The position numbers and the translations under genes were made by a program. A stretch of 64,000 bases of DNA from Viscum album (Eukaryota; Streptophyta; Magnoliopsida; Santalales; Viscaceae), in the NCBI GenBank assembly GCA_963277665.1, contig OY728147.1:1262625424-1262689423 (forward strand), read 5' to 3'. The notes under the pieces were generated by a model. It was not told where the DNA came from. It saw only the letters and a list, made by a program, of their open reading frames with translations, and ran no database searches. Numbering within the stretch: position 1 is the stretch's first letter; every line of letters begins with the position of its first letter. Of the stretch, positions 46,161-58,291 are shown piece after piece.

Positions 46161-47960
46161 ATGAAAGGAATTTGACAACAGTCATTATTACATGATAATG
46201 ATTAGATAAATAGTCAAAGAAATCCAAACAGTTCTGGTATAAAATTTTTATATATTGAGGGTGTTGAATCTTTTTTATCATTTGCATTATCAAAACCAGA
46301 AGTTTTTTCATAAGTTAAAATTAAGTGTCCATGTATGAAATGTGATCTGAGGAGATTTGAAACATTTTACAACATTAAGGTCATCTATTTTGATTTATTT
46401 CATGAAATGGTTATGTTTTTTAATATCAACATGGTGAATATAGTTTTTGAGAACATAATAATAATTTGGTTCCAAATCCATAACAGTTTCAAAATTTTGT
46501 ACATGATGTGGATAGTCCATATTTTCAACAAACTAAAACTCAAGATTATTTTAATTTCACTCCATAGTTGGAACCATCCCAATTTTAGGAGTTTTCAAAG
46601 TATTTTAAGGATTCGTTATATCCTAGTTGTAAGATAAGAAAATTTAAAGTTGTTTCAAAATTTATAGCTATTCAATTAGATAATGGAATGTCAAATAACT
46701 TCTTTGATCAGATACAGTCTTTGGTTAAAGAAATGTTACCTGAAGTAAATGTGATGCCTAGTAATTTATATAATGTAAAGATTATTGTTCATAATTTGGG
46801 TCCTAGTTATCATTCAATTAATGCATGTTCAAATGAATTCATCTTATATTAGATAAAAATGAGTTGTTAGTCAGTTTTCCTACCTGTGGAAAATTGAGGT
46901 ATATAGATGATCAGCATGGGAAGTCTGGATTGATTCTTGTGAAAAATTGAAGTATTTACTGATTAAAATAAAATAACAACATTTATTTATGTCTTAGAAC
47001 ACAACGTCATTGATTTCATGGCATGAAACCAATATTTCAACTTGTAAAGTCTTAAAGTATCAAGTTGATGGAGATTCAACAAAAATTTTGGACCGAGTAC
47101 ATTCTTCTTTGTCTTAAAAAGCTCAAAATATGAGATCGAGTCTTTCTACTATTGGTTTTTGTCCATTTGGTTCTTATGGTAGTTAATAATCTTGTCAAAT
47201 TGTCTTTATAATTCTATAAAATTTACCTTCTTGGATGCTAATTAATAAACCACATATCTTTTTCACATTATTAATTTTAGAACATTTGAAAAAGAATATT
47301 TATGTTTATTTGAAGCCATTGATTAATGAGTTAAACTAATTTTGGAGTAATGGTTTCAACATGTTTGATGTTGTAGAAATCAATTCTTAATGAAGGTTGA
47401 ATTAATGAGGGCAATTAGAGACTTTCCAGAATATGACATGTTTTCTGGATGGAGTGCACATGGTCCAAAATAATGTTAATACTATATGAGAGATAGTAAA
47501 GAATTTATACTCATCAATGTAAGAAAACCTTTTTTCTTTGACTACCATAAATGATTTCTTCCTACTGATCATCCTTTTATAAGGAACAAATATCATTTCA
47601 CAAAAGGTACAGTTGAAAGAGATGGACCCCCAACAAGGTTTTCAGATTTTTAGTTAAGATCCATTATCTATTCATTACCTCTCATTACCTTTGGAAGTAC
47701 TATAAACCAACAAAAAATAGATGGATATGGGAAATAACCCAATTGTATTAAACTAATAATTTCTTGGGATCTTTAATATTTGTCTGATTTATTGGTTTGT
47801 CACATGTTGGATGTCATGCATATTGCGAAGAACTATTTTGATAATATTTTTTTTAATGTTTTGGATACACCTGGTAAGAGTAATTATAATGTAAAGGTAT
47901 GATTAGATCTTTCCCAAATTTGCAAGAAACCAGAACTTGAACTGTTTAAAAAAATAGATA
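46161..47960 (+). pseudogene. CACTA-C TNPD transposase: transposase-associated and tnp2 domains (decayed)
   Basis: From an ATG at 46161 the reading gives IEGVESFLSFALSKPEVFS, then KCPCMKCDLRRFE (transposase-associated domain, zinc motif CPCMKC). Next comes the tnp2 region: NNFFDQIQSLVKEMLPEVNV (46695-46754), INACSNEFILY (46818), KPFFFDYHK (47527), FTKGTVERDGPPTRFSDF (47601-47655), SHMLDVMHIAKN (47801) and GKSNYNVKV (47873), then LDLSQICKKPELELF. Many stops and frameshifts occur. The motifs correspond one to one with intact plant CACTA transposases, but the protein differs clearly from that of CACTA-B. Confidence 0.88.
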
Positions 47961-48209
47961 AATGAAGTTAATTAAAACAAAAGTAGCTTATACAGTTTCC
48001 AAAAAAGGAAATTTAATATTTTTTCAGTGGATTACAGATTTGAGGATTCTAGATAGTATTATTTCCCATTTGGATTGATGTGTCAAAAATGGTCATATTA
48101 CTGGATTAAAAATTAATAACTTTCATGAAATAATATAAATACTTATACAAATTGGATTTAGTGGTTTGTTTAATTATATGATTCGGTATGTGCTAACAAA
48201 AATTTCAAA

Positions 48210-49652
48210 TTTTTCCTTAGACATTTCTATGATGAAAAAATACTATGATGCAATAAGTTTTATGCAATATTTTTTTTTAATTTTATCTAAACTGGAAAAA
48301 ATATTCATGCCTACTTTCTTTGATGTGATGAAACATTTTATATTATCTTGACCACATGAAGAAAAAAGTGGAGGTCTATTAATGATCTATTGTATGTACC
48401 CATTCAATATATTCCTGTAGAAATTGAAAAAAAAGGTACATAAAAAAGTATGTGTTGAAGGATCAATTTTAGAATCTTATTTGTAGTCAGATTTTTTTAT
48501 CAGGCCTGATTATTTTCAATATGAATATAACTAAAAACCTAACCACATGAGATGTAATGAGAAACATGTTTATGATTAAATTAAAAATCAATAATTAAAT
48601 GTTAATCATCGATAAATTTGGTTTTGGTGGATTATTTGAAAGATGAATTTTAGACGATGAACACCACAATGCTCAGACATATGTTCTATATAACTGTGAA
48701 GAAATGACACCATTTTTTCTCTTAGTAATCCTATCACTTATTCAATAATATTTGTTATAGTAAATTAATATTATTTTATTTATAGATTATACGATAATCA
48801 TATCAAGAAATTGTTTCTAGAAATTATAACAACGACAATTTATGAACATTGAAAAAATAATTTTTCCTACTGTTTTCAAAAACTGGTAAAATAAATTATT
48901 TATGGTTTAACATATGAAGTTATTAATTGATTATTTATATTGAGTAACCCGCTATACAAAGTTGTTAAATATTATAATTTATATGTGGTAAAGGGTTTCT
49001 TATTTCACACACGTGCATATGAGGAATCAAAAAAACAATGAATTGTTGTGTTTTCTTTAACAAATCTCATCATAGAGAAAGTGAAGTTTACTTTCACAAC
49101 ATGTTGTAAGAAATAACTGAACCATGTTATCTAATATATAATACATAAATATGTAAAAATTTTAGTGGTTGGATACTGAGAGAGGAATGTATGTTCAACT
49201 ACACTATGGAATCATTGATATTAAATATAAAATCCTTCTTGTAGTAATTGAACCTTTTTTATCAGCTCATATGGTACATAAATTTATTATGAATGTTTTC
49301 ATGCTACTCCAAGAGAGTGAAGAGATTGGTGGAGTATAATAAAAATGAAATCTTAGGAAAATCATCTTATTAAATGTGAATGTGGTTCTACTGAAGTGAA
49401 AGGAATTGAAATTTATAAAGATACTACTCCAAATGAATCATTTACATAAAGAGATGTGAATATAAATGAATTAACCCCACAATTAAGAGTTGATGTTGAT
49501 GATGATGTTATTAATGTAACAAAATAGTTTGAGATTAAAAAATATGATTAAAATGAAACACCTATAGAAATTGATGATACTGAGGGGGAATATAAAGGTA
49601 TTGAAACCTTCGTCTACGAAGATGAGGATGGAGATGAATATTTAAACTGTTA
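48210..49652 (+). pseudogene. CACTA-C TNPD transposase: DUF4218 and C-terminal part (decayed)
   Basis: Segments in order are ILSKLEKIFMPTFFDVMKHF (48280-48340, DUF4218), AQTYVLYNCEEMTPFF (48673-48720, the segment after DUF4218) and, after a poorly readable DUF4216 region, an acidic tail reading VDVDDDVINVTK and ETFVYEDEDGDEYLN, ending TAA at about 49652. AT-rich insert-like stretches near 48740-48960 may be introns. Stops are frequent. It directly continues the gene that starts at 46161. Confidence 0.75.
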
Positions 49653-51240
49653 AATGATGGTTATAATCATATATAATAGTCATTTTCAAATATTTGATAA
49701 CAACAATTATTTCATGTTTTATATGGACTCAGATCTATTTTATGATTATGAGGAGGATGATCTACCTGGTAATGAGCATGATATTTCATCATCTGACCCT
49801 CAAACTACTGGAGGTTCAGAAATGACTCAGAGAGGTCATAGTCTTACGATATTGATGATTTTAGACCCTATCCTTTAGCAATACCCATGTCCTAACATTG
49901 ATCAACGCATCTCAAGGTATGTTTATTTGTGTACATTAGTTAGTTTTAATTATTCATCATTAAATAATTTATATAATAATTTTTTTATTATTTCAATGTT
50001 TTTTCACATCTTTTTGAATATAGATTTTGTAAATGGGTGTATTATATTGTAGAATTATATATTTGGAGCATGGGTGATAAGATATTAGATTTGAATTAAT
50101 GTTCAGTGATGTATGTTTGATCATTGTATGGTACATAAATAAATAATAGTTATTTTAAAATTTAATATCATAATGACTTGATCTTATTAATTATATTTAG
50201 GGTTTATGGTATCTTGTCAACAATATCATGCACGACTCTATTTGGGAGGCATGAGAGATATTTATGTGGGAGTTTTGCTATCAGTTTTTTACAATATGAG
50301 GTAGAAAACCACGTGAAAAGAAGCTGTCACAGAAATTAACCAGTCTTACTACACACAATTACCAGATTAGATCTCATCTTAGGATTGGGATGGATTATGT
50401 TAATATTGGATGAGAGATAATTTTAAAGGATAATATCATTTAGTCGACATAATCGGGGGAGGCAGGAGGTGACACATAGAGATGGTAGTCATACATTCAA
50501 CACACTTTAGCGACACCTAGTATGTAATTTTTTTTAATAATTTATATAACTTTAAATGTAAACTTTTTATTTTATACTCATATAGGAAGTTGAACAACCC
50601 GATATTATAGAGTCTGAAATTAACAGGAGGATGTAGGTCGATCCTGTCACTATAGAGATTAGAAGTGATTTGCAGTGTCATATTGTGGTCAATATAATTT
50701 CTTTTCATGTTTTAAAATTAACTACAATTTTTTTAATATTATAATTTTAAATTACAGTTGAAGGAGTCATATGAGGCTATAAAGTCTCATAAATAGGTCG
50801 AGATTCAAGTCAAGACCAAGGATCATATCACCAGTGAAACTTGATTTGATGATTTAGTATGGATGCAAGTTACTCATTATGACTTTGAGGAAGGCCGAGT
50901 TATTGATATTAGCTATCAATGGACATTTGAGAGTAATTATGTTACTGATTCCATGTCTTCGTTTTGTTCGAGAGGATATTGTGGAGAGTCATCATCATAT
51001 ACAACACAGTACGATGAGTAGCTATGAGCCCATAGTGAGCTTATAGAGACCATGTGTAGGGAGAAGGAAGAACTCAATCAACATTAGCAGCAACAACAAC
51101 CGGATGAGATGCATCAATAGAAACAACATTAGCACAAGCAAAGGATGAAGTATATAAGATGTCTAACTGACACCTTATGGATGGAGTTCCTTACACCATT
51201 TACTCCATTTCCTCTACCTCCTCCATTTGACCCCCCCTCA
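49653..51240 (+). pseudogene. CACTA-C possible second (TNPA-like) gene remains
   Basis: Short readable stretches occur at 49730-49880 (acidic, YDYEEDDLPGNEHDISSSDP), 50760-50960 and 51060-51230 (Gln-rich, then LTPFTPFPLPPPF). They lie between the transposase and the right end of CACTA-C, where the second CACTA gene belongs, and have the acidic and low-complexity composition of such proteins. No diagnostic domain can be named, so identity rests on position. Confidence 0.35.
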
Positions 51241-51344
51241 ATGATTTATATACTTTTTTTCTATAAACATTTGAATGTAATTTTTTTGAAATATTTTTAT
51301 TAATCCATATATTTACATTTCTATATAGTTGATTTTTTATATTG

Positions 51345-51625
51345 TTGTGAATATTTTAGTATTTATTATTTTATAATTTTATATTTTTTATAATTTTATT
51401 ATTTATTTATTATTATTATTTATTTATTATTTTATTATAATTCTTTATTTTATTTTTATTAATTTTATATTGTTGCGAATATTGCGTTTTTTATTTTTTT
51501 ATTTTACAATTTTGTAGTATTTTAATAATATTTTTACCAATTTTATTAGTTATTATTATTATTATTTTATTATTATTATTATTATTATTTTATTAAATTT
51601 TACTAATATAATTTTTTTTATTTTT
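51345..51625. repeat. TTATTATT/TTTTATT simple-sequence region
   Basis: T-rich trinucleotide-like tracts (TTATTATTATT repeated at 51408-51440 and 51548-51590). Confidence 0.8.
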
Positions 51626-51629
51626 TTAT

Positions 51630-51800
51630 TTGTTTAAGTCTTTTACGTTTGGCCTGTCACAAAACGGTTTTTTGAAAAACCCATATAAACTATTTAAGAT
51701 GTCGTTTTCTACAACATATCATTTGGGATGGGTCCCCATCACAAATGACCTTTTGTGGCAGGAGCCCGTTGCAAAAGATTCAATTTGTAATTCTGTAATT
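51630..51800. promoter_or_regulatory. CACTA-C right subterminal repeats and end
   Basis: ATTTGGGATGGG pairs with CCCCATCACAAAT at 51721-51746, and TTTGTGGCAGG with CCCGTTGCAAAAG follows. These echo the left-end ATTTGCGAT palindromes. A small frame across it is incidental. Confidence 0.6.
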
Positions 51801-52216
51801 TCATCTTTATTTTGTTACTTTTGCACCACCTGAATAATAATCATAGTTTTTTCTAAAAATTGATCTAAAAGTGAATTTTAGTAATTTTTACCAATACTTA
51901 TAAAATATAGTTATTTGATTATATTTCTAAATCTCCTTGGTTATAGGTTAGTCATTTTTATATCATGTTAACTTAAAAATTTCTTGTTTTTCTTCGATTT
52001 GATTACTCTGTAATGTAATTTATACATTGGTTTACGTAATTCCAGAAGCTTATAATATGTATAACTACATGTTTATATATTATATATAATTTATAATATC
52101 CGTAAATGATGATGGTTATATGAGTTGACATGGAAATGCCACATTAGGTGGATAACCAACCTTTTATGGGACATTATTGGGAGAGAGGGAAATGGAAGTT
52201 CAAAATTTATATATAC
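51801..52216 (-). repeat. Gypsy-1 5' LTR, segment 2
   Basis: Homologous to about 10560-10975 of the left LTR: CACCTGAATAATAATCATA versus GCCTCTTGAATAATAAACATA, and GGAAGTTCAAAATTTATATA shared at 52193 and 10950. Flanked by CACTA-C and TRG-2. Confidence 0.8.
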
Positions 52217-55200
52217 TATTACACCCCAAGACTTTATAATATTATACTTTTAGAATAAATTTATTTTTATCTCTATCATGATTTATATGAAACACAAAAT
52301 TAAGCTTAAGATACATTAAACATTTAGTTTATCTTGTATTACATACAACATTATGCTTAGCTTGCTCTACACAGAACACCAAGTTTAACTTATGCTACAC
52401 GTAAGATTGAGTTTTACCAAGCAAAAATAAATTTTAAATATTATTATTTAATATGATAGTTATCAAACAACCAATTTAATGAAATATATGAAAATGAATA
52501 AATAAAATTTTAAAATATTATTTACACATATTTATATAATTCTCTGGTTTTAGAAATGAATATAGAACCCAATTGAATATAAAGGATGCATTTTTTTATA
52601 AAAAGTTATTTTAATCCCACTAAGGTGTTTTATCATAATAAATTAAATTAATCACTATTAGTGAATGAAATTAATGATATTTATATTTTATATAAATACA
52701 ACAAAATTTTTTCTACAATCATAAAATAGGCTTGATTGGCATTAGATAAGAATAAATCAAATTTTATGCGTAAAAATAAATATTATTATAATGAAAATTT
52801 TTCCGTCTTTTAAAGCAACCCCTATTTTAAATCTAAAATTTTGAAATTATAAAAAATTGAAACCAAAAATTCAATTTATATTTTTAAATATTAACTTTAA
52901 AATTAGCATAGGGTAATTTTGTTTATTTTTTTGTGATGTTTCATTTTTAATGAATAGTAAAAAATAGTGAATTTTAATTGAAAACTGAATTTTCATCTAA
53001 AACATTTATAGTGTTAAATTATATATTTAGTATATTTTAAAAATATTTAAGTTAAATTATATATATATTAATACAATAAATTTTATTTGAATCAATTTTA
53101 TATTTAATTTAGATATAAAAACATAGTAAACTTTTGATCATTTTCACTTTAAAAACTCATTTTTCATCCTATCTATGACATTAATTTAATTTTTTTTATT
53201 CTATTTATGTGATTTAAATTTGGTAAATTGGATTAAATGTTTTGAATCATTAAAATTTAAAATTTATATTATGTTCAACTTAGTTCTTTAACAAAAATAT
53301 TAGTGAATGTAATTAAAGTTAATTACAATGACTAAGACAAAAAACTAGCTTAATGAGGGACTAAACCCTAAAATAAAAGGCCAAAATGTCATAGAAACAT
53401 GTAAAAAACATATTTTATGGAAATATAACTACCATATACTATTTTTTATCAAATTTATTCATTATTGGAGTCACATTATGTAAAGGAGATCTTCGAATAG
53501 TGTTTACCTTTTTATATTTACAAGGATATCACTCATCCTCTACTATAAAAAGGCACTCACCCCTCCCACTTATTTACACCTCTAAATAACATTTTATCAA
53601 AAAAAACATACCCAATAATATCCCAAAATTCCTAAACTCATCTTATATTCCTCACATTGCTCATAAAGGAAATAAGGAATACTTTTGGTATAAACCAAAA
53701 GGAGTTACTAGAAGAAGATGTAACGTTCTCCAACAAGACCTTTTTTAATTTCTTTATCCACACATTGAATTATTTATATATCTTTATTTTATAATAACAA
53801 TATTTTTATCAATATTGTGATATTTTTATATGTTAACTTTAATACCGAAACCTAGACACACTTCCATCAAATGGGATACACCATCATCGTTTGAGTGTAT
53901 GGAAGACTACCTCCTCACAAATCAGTGTCATTCATTCATCCATTACCACCTTTTATAGTTGGAAATAATGATATATTTATAGTTTATATATGATATATGT
54001 AATATTTTAAATGTATTTATGATTATAGAGTTTTTATATAACACATACCTTCATGAGTTCTATTTTGTGGGAACACAATATCATAGTTTGTGGATGCGTG
54101 GACAACCACCTCCTCAAATGAGTGTGATTAGTTTAGGAATTAAATGTAATGCATTAAGGATTGTTTTAATAAATATATTTTTTATATGAAATAAATATGA
54201 TACTATAATTATAATATAAACATAAATTTATCACATACTTTTTATATACAACATGGAAATAGTAATAGCATTCAGGTGTACGTACGACATATCATCTATA
54301 TGAACGGTGCATTTCATTTCTTATCTCTAATTTTATGATTGTTATAAATAAATATATAATTAATATATATTATATTTAAATCATGGTTTACATATGTTAC
54401 ATGTTTAAATCATTATCTATATTATAATAAAAAAATAAATGGTCTAAACATACTAAAAAAATGACAATTGACACCCAAAACGATGAAAATAATGAAATAT
54501 TATTAACAAATGGGTAATAATATATTATAAAAAGATAATATATGATATTATAAATGTTATTATGGTTAATTTATTAGTTAATAACATTTTTAAAATCATT
54601 ATATAGTAGTTTAAAATTCATTCAACCCAAAATGATCAGAAGGTAAGGGATTTCATCTCAATTAACATTCCATTGAGGCGTATTTATTATTATGCACACA
54701 TTCACTTTAATGTGGTGTATATAATTCTAGTATATCATTTAATATCATTATTCACTCATATTTAGTTTAATTATATGTATCAATTTGAATTATCTCATCC
54801 AATGGTGTTTGACATGAATCTTACCAAGTGGTAACCATTATCATTTCAATCTCACTTTCTTTAGTGATTATTAACTTTGGCCTAAAAGAATCAGTTACCT
54901 ATAAACATTATCCATTAGAAATAAAATTAGTTATAGATATACATAATATTATGTGATGTGTATAACTTTTTTTAAATCATATAACATTTTTACATATAGT
55001 TTGTACATGAATGTTATTTTATTAATTTGGAAAATATTGGTAAATACATATCATTTACTCAATATAGATATTTTATAAGGCACTTTTTTCAAGAATTAAA
55101 TGAATTATTATATATATGAGGAATTATTTTGATAAGTATGACTTAGTTGGTTCTACGTTATTGATAAACCCTTGATGCATTGGTAGTCTCAAGAGATGAA

Positions 55201-55816
55201 TTAGTTGGCCAGTTAGATGAGTTTTTACTCTATTTGTTACAAACCATATTATATAAGGCATTGGCGGTAAAGGTAATATACACCTAAACAACATGGAATA
55301 CAACAATTAAAAAATTACTTAATTAAAATTAAGTTATTATATATGCATGATATTTTCTCATTAACATTATCTATGTATTTTGTTCATTATCACTTTATTA
55401 ATTAAATGACATGTTTTTCAATTACTTACCTTTCCATATTGATTTTGGCTTATCCAGTTACATAAATGATAGGGATGATCAGTTATTTAGCATGAAATGT
55501 TTATTATGATAATTGATTCACTACTACTATGTTGTACTTACCTTTAATCTGCATTTGAGATAACCCTTATTTTGTTTCCATTCCACAGGATATGAAAAAT
55601 AAATATTTGAATATGATTTCAAGGATGTTGTTCATTTCATTTTATTATAAAACATTTTTTATTTTATAATTCTTAATTTAATATGTGTATCATGTATGAA
55701 AATTAGTTTAACAAAAATCCTAAACTAATTGGTTCTTCAGGATTTGATTCCTTACAATTATTCCAATGTAATAAAGTATGACACCAGCTCTGAGATTCTA
55801 GGGTCAGAGATATACA
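52217..55816 (+). repeat. TRG-2 5' LTR
   Basis: Starts TATTACACCCCAAGACTTT (TG start mutated) and ends GGGTCAGAGATATACA. TATA box at 53544-53550 (CTACTATAAAAAGGCACTC), donor-like GTAACG at 53720, hairpin-type modules at about 53870-53940, 54070-54130 and 54250-54320, acceptor-like CCATTCCACAG ending at 55588. The small frame at 55124-55306 is not a gene. Confidence 0.92.
53544..53550 (+). promoter_or_regulatory. TATA box of the TRG-2 5' LTR
   Basis: TATAAAA followed by a CT-rich initiator region (CACTCACCCCTCCCACTT), as in TRG-1. The 3' LTR has TATAAGAA at 59603. Confidence 0.65.
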
Positions 55817-55817
55817 G

Positions 55818-55828
55818 TTGGTATCAAA
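55818..55828 (+). other. TRG-2 primer-binding site (tRNA-Met type)
   Basis: TTGGTATCAAAG begins one base after the LTR end; it is one change from the usual TGGTATCAGAG. Confidence 0.75.
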
Positions 55829-56449
55829 GAAAGTTTAGTAGAAACCTTCAAAATTAGATTTAGGAAACCATATATTCGTGAAAAAAAATCCAAATGTTGA
55901 CTTTGAGGATATGTATAAAAGGACATCATAACTGTTTGTTAAGGTAGAGATTATATGGGTCTTCCTAGAAATATATCCCTGTCTGGATAACACAAGTGGT
56001 TGTGATTCTGACATAGATGAACTTAGGTGTAAGATATTTGAAAAGGTGCATTGGTATTTACTCAATCCCAACATGGTAAACGATAATGGGCCATATTGCA
56101 CTCCTATTTTGACACTCTTGGAGGACACTCTTAAGATAATTCACATTTTCTTTATAAATCATTGGATGTATTTGAGAGTATAGATATACCCAAAGAAAAC
56201 AAGTTTATGATTCTGATATATCTATGATTTTTTTTACAATTTATGTAATGTTTTATTCAATATTTAAAATTATAAAATTTTTATATTTTGTAGAGCTAGT
56301 CTAGTATATGACATTTTTTAGAAATGGAACCTTGATGAAGAAGTGTATCAATACTAGTATACAATATAGAGGTTTAAGTGATGATGAAGTCCATGTTGAT
56401 GGTATTGGAAATGAGAAAATATATTATGGTAGATTAATAATGTCATGAA

Positions 56450-57420
56450 ATGTAACCTTTATTGGATGGAGAAACAACTTCCATAGTGAGATTCTCTGAT
56501 GTTGGATCACTTTATGCGATACAGACCCCCATCATTTAGTTTTACTAGTGATCCAATGGTAGATGAACACTGGGTTAAGTCTTTGAAGAAGTAATTTAGG
56601 TCATCAGAATTTGGTGAAAATAAAAAGGTTACACTTTCATTGTATTGTATCAATGGATATAAGGATCAATGGTGTCAATTGATCCAAAATATGAGAAAGG
56701 AAGAGTAAATATAACTCAAGGAATTGAATGTTTTTAAGGAGACATTATTTGAGGAATATATCCCATGTGAGAAACAAACTGAGATAAAGATAAATTTACT
56801 TAGTTAAAAAATGGAGTAAGAAAGTGTTATAGAGTATGAAACTACCTTTACAAGTTTATCAGGGTATGCTACAGATTTCATATGTAATATAGAATGAATT
56901 ATTAACCATTTATATGAAGGTTTAAGAAAATTCTCTGAAGGGTGCTGGTGTATCAAAACTTTTCTTCATATGATGAAATACATTTATGTGCTAAGAATAA
57001 AGAGAAATAATTATCTAAGACTTATGGATTTCAGGGTAATAAAGAGGAGAAGTGCATGGAAGAGAAAATAAATGATAAATAGAAGAAGGGAATGGAGGAT
57101 TTTCCCACATTTGATAAATACAGAAATAATCAACCAGCGAAATGATTAAAATGATTATGAGACTTTTATAATTGTATAAAAAAGGTCAACTAGACAAAAG
57201 AATGAAAAGGGAAGAATTAAAATTATGCTAGTTAGTGATAAATCTATAAGGTTATGGGGAACTCTGCAAATGAATTCCATATGTTTCAAGGGAATATACC
57301 TCAAAAGAAAATTAGGGTTCAAGGTCAAGGATATGTTATTAACATAACCAAAGTGGAATGATTAATGTGATTCTATATTTGGATCTATGATATATAATGT
57401 AAAAGTATTTTATTGATTAT
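56450..57420 (+). pseudogene. TRG-2 gag (Retrotrans_gag domain, broken)
   Basis: The readable frame gives LDHFMRYRPPSFSFTSDPMV (56500-56560), followed by DEHWVKSLKK, then NKKVTLSLYCINGYKDQWCQ (56620-56680), FKETLFEEYIPCEKQTEIK and YETTFTSLSGYATDFI. These are the ordered blocks of the Retrotrans_gag domain of plant gypsy elements (RPPTFDG-DPMVAEHW, KVTLA-YMLKG-A--WW, F---F-EKYFP). Stops occur about every 30-60 codons. The zinc knuckle is not seen. From 55829 to 56449 is leader with only short frames. Confidence 0.82.
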
Positions 57421-57440
57421 GTTCTCATGATATGATTTAT

Positions 57441-57556
57441 GAAATACATGTTAAATGGTACCAAGAAAATCAAATCAGTAGCATGTTTATCTTATTGGGA
57501 AATACATGTTAAATAGTACCAAGAAAAGTGAATCAGTAGCATGTTTATCTTATTGG
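57441..57556 (+). repeat. 58-bp tandem duplication in the TRG-2 interior
   Basis: Two copies, 57441-57498 and 57499-57556, starting GAAATACATGTTAAAT and ending TTATCTTATTGG, with four differences. A third partial start follows (GAATACATGGTTA). Confidence 0.95.
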
Positions 57557-57579
57557 GAATACATGGTTAAGGGAATTAT

Positions 57580-57900
57580 AAGATTTAATATGTTAATTAT
57601 GTTGATATAAAGATATTGGAAAAAGTGATTATTGGTATGGATACAGTAAATTGGTTACTACTAACTAAATTGGAAATTATTCTAATGTGTTGGATCATAA
57701 TATTTTGGAAATGATAACCATTTATGAAATGATTTAAGTTGAAATTTGGATGTGTTTTTAGAGATTTATGTATTACCTCTCACTGTGATGAAACTTGTGA
57801 TAAGAGATTAAGTAGAAATAGTTTAAGGTATAAAAAAGAATAATACTATGATTATAAAATGAAACCCTATTGAGAAATTAGGTTTCCGTACATTCCTATA
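57580..57900 (+). pseudogene. TRG-2 possible protease remnant
   Basis: A short reading IGMDTVNWLLLTKLEIILMC near 57630-57690 resembles the GMDWLxxYxAxIDC block that follows the aspartic protease in plant gypsy polyproteins. The catalytic DSGA block upstream is not clear. Coding ends soon after; RT and integrase are absent up to the purine tract. Confidence 0.4.
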
Positions 57901-58279
57901 GAATGAATGAATTCCTCAACTCTGGGAAAAGATTCTTGAAAAAAATCACTATCTTATTATCATCATTTTTATGATATAAATGACCTTTTTCTCACCACTA
58001 GTTTATGGTTTTGTGGTCAAAAAATTTCTTATGGACATGTTCTCTATCACTCTCCTTCATAACATGATAATTCTATTTCTATTCCATATATATGTTTCAA
58101 AAATGTTCTCTAATTCAAAAGCCTAGTTTTTTTTGAGACCTTCATGTTTCTTTATACCTCTTATTAATAAGATGTTTTATTAAACCGACTATTATGTTTT
58201 TTTTCAACAATAGTATTTTCAAATATGAACCCCTTAATTACTGAGATCAAGTTTGAATTGCGGGAATGTAATTTATTTT

Positions 58280-58291
58280 AGGAAGGGATAA
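58280..58291 (+). other. TRG-2 polypurine tract
   Basis: AGGAAGGGATAA immediately precedes the 3' LTR start TGTAATATACCAAGG. Confidence 0.8.

Larger units (their letters stand above)
42942..51800 (+). mobile_element. CACTA-C: degenerate CACTA transposon of a second family
   Basis: It separates two parts of the Gypsy-1 LTR that are adjacent near 10545-10570 in the left copy. The left end CAATACATGAAATATGG resembles CACTACAAGAAA-type termini; the right end (GTAATTCTGTAATT) is more decayed, so the boundaries are good to perhaps 15 bp and the 3-bp TSD is unresolved. It contains subterminal ATTTGCGAT / ATCGCAAAT palindromes, a long AT-rich array, and TNPD-type coding remains. Confidence 0.8.
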
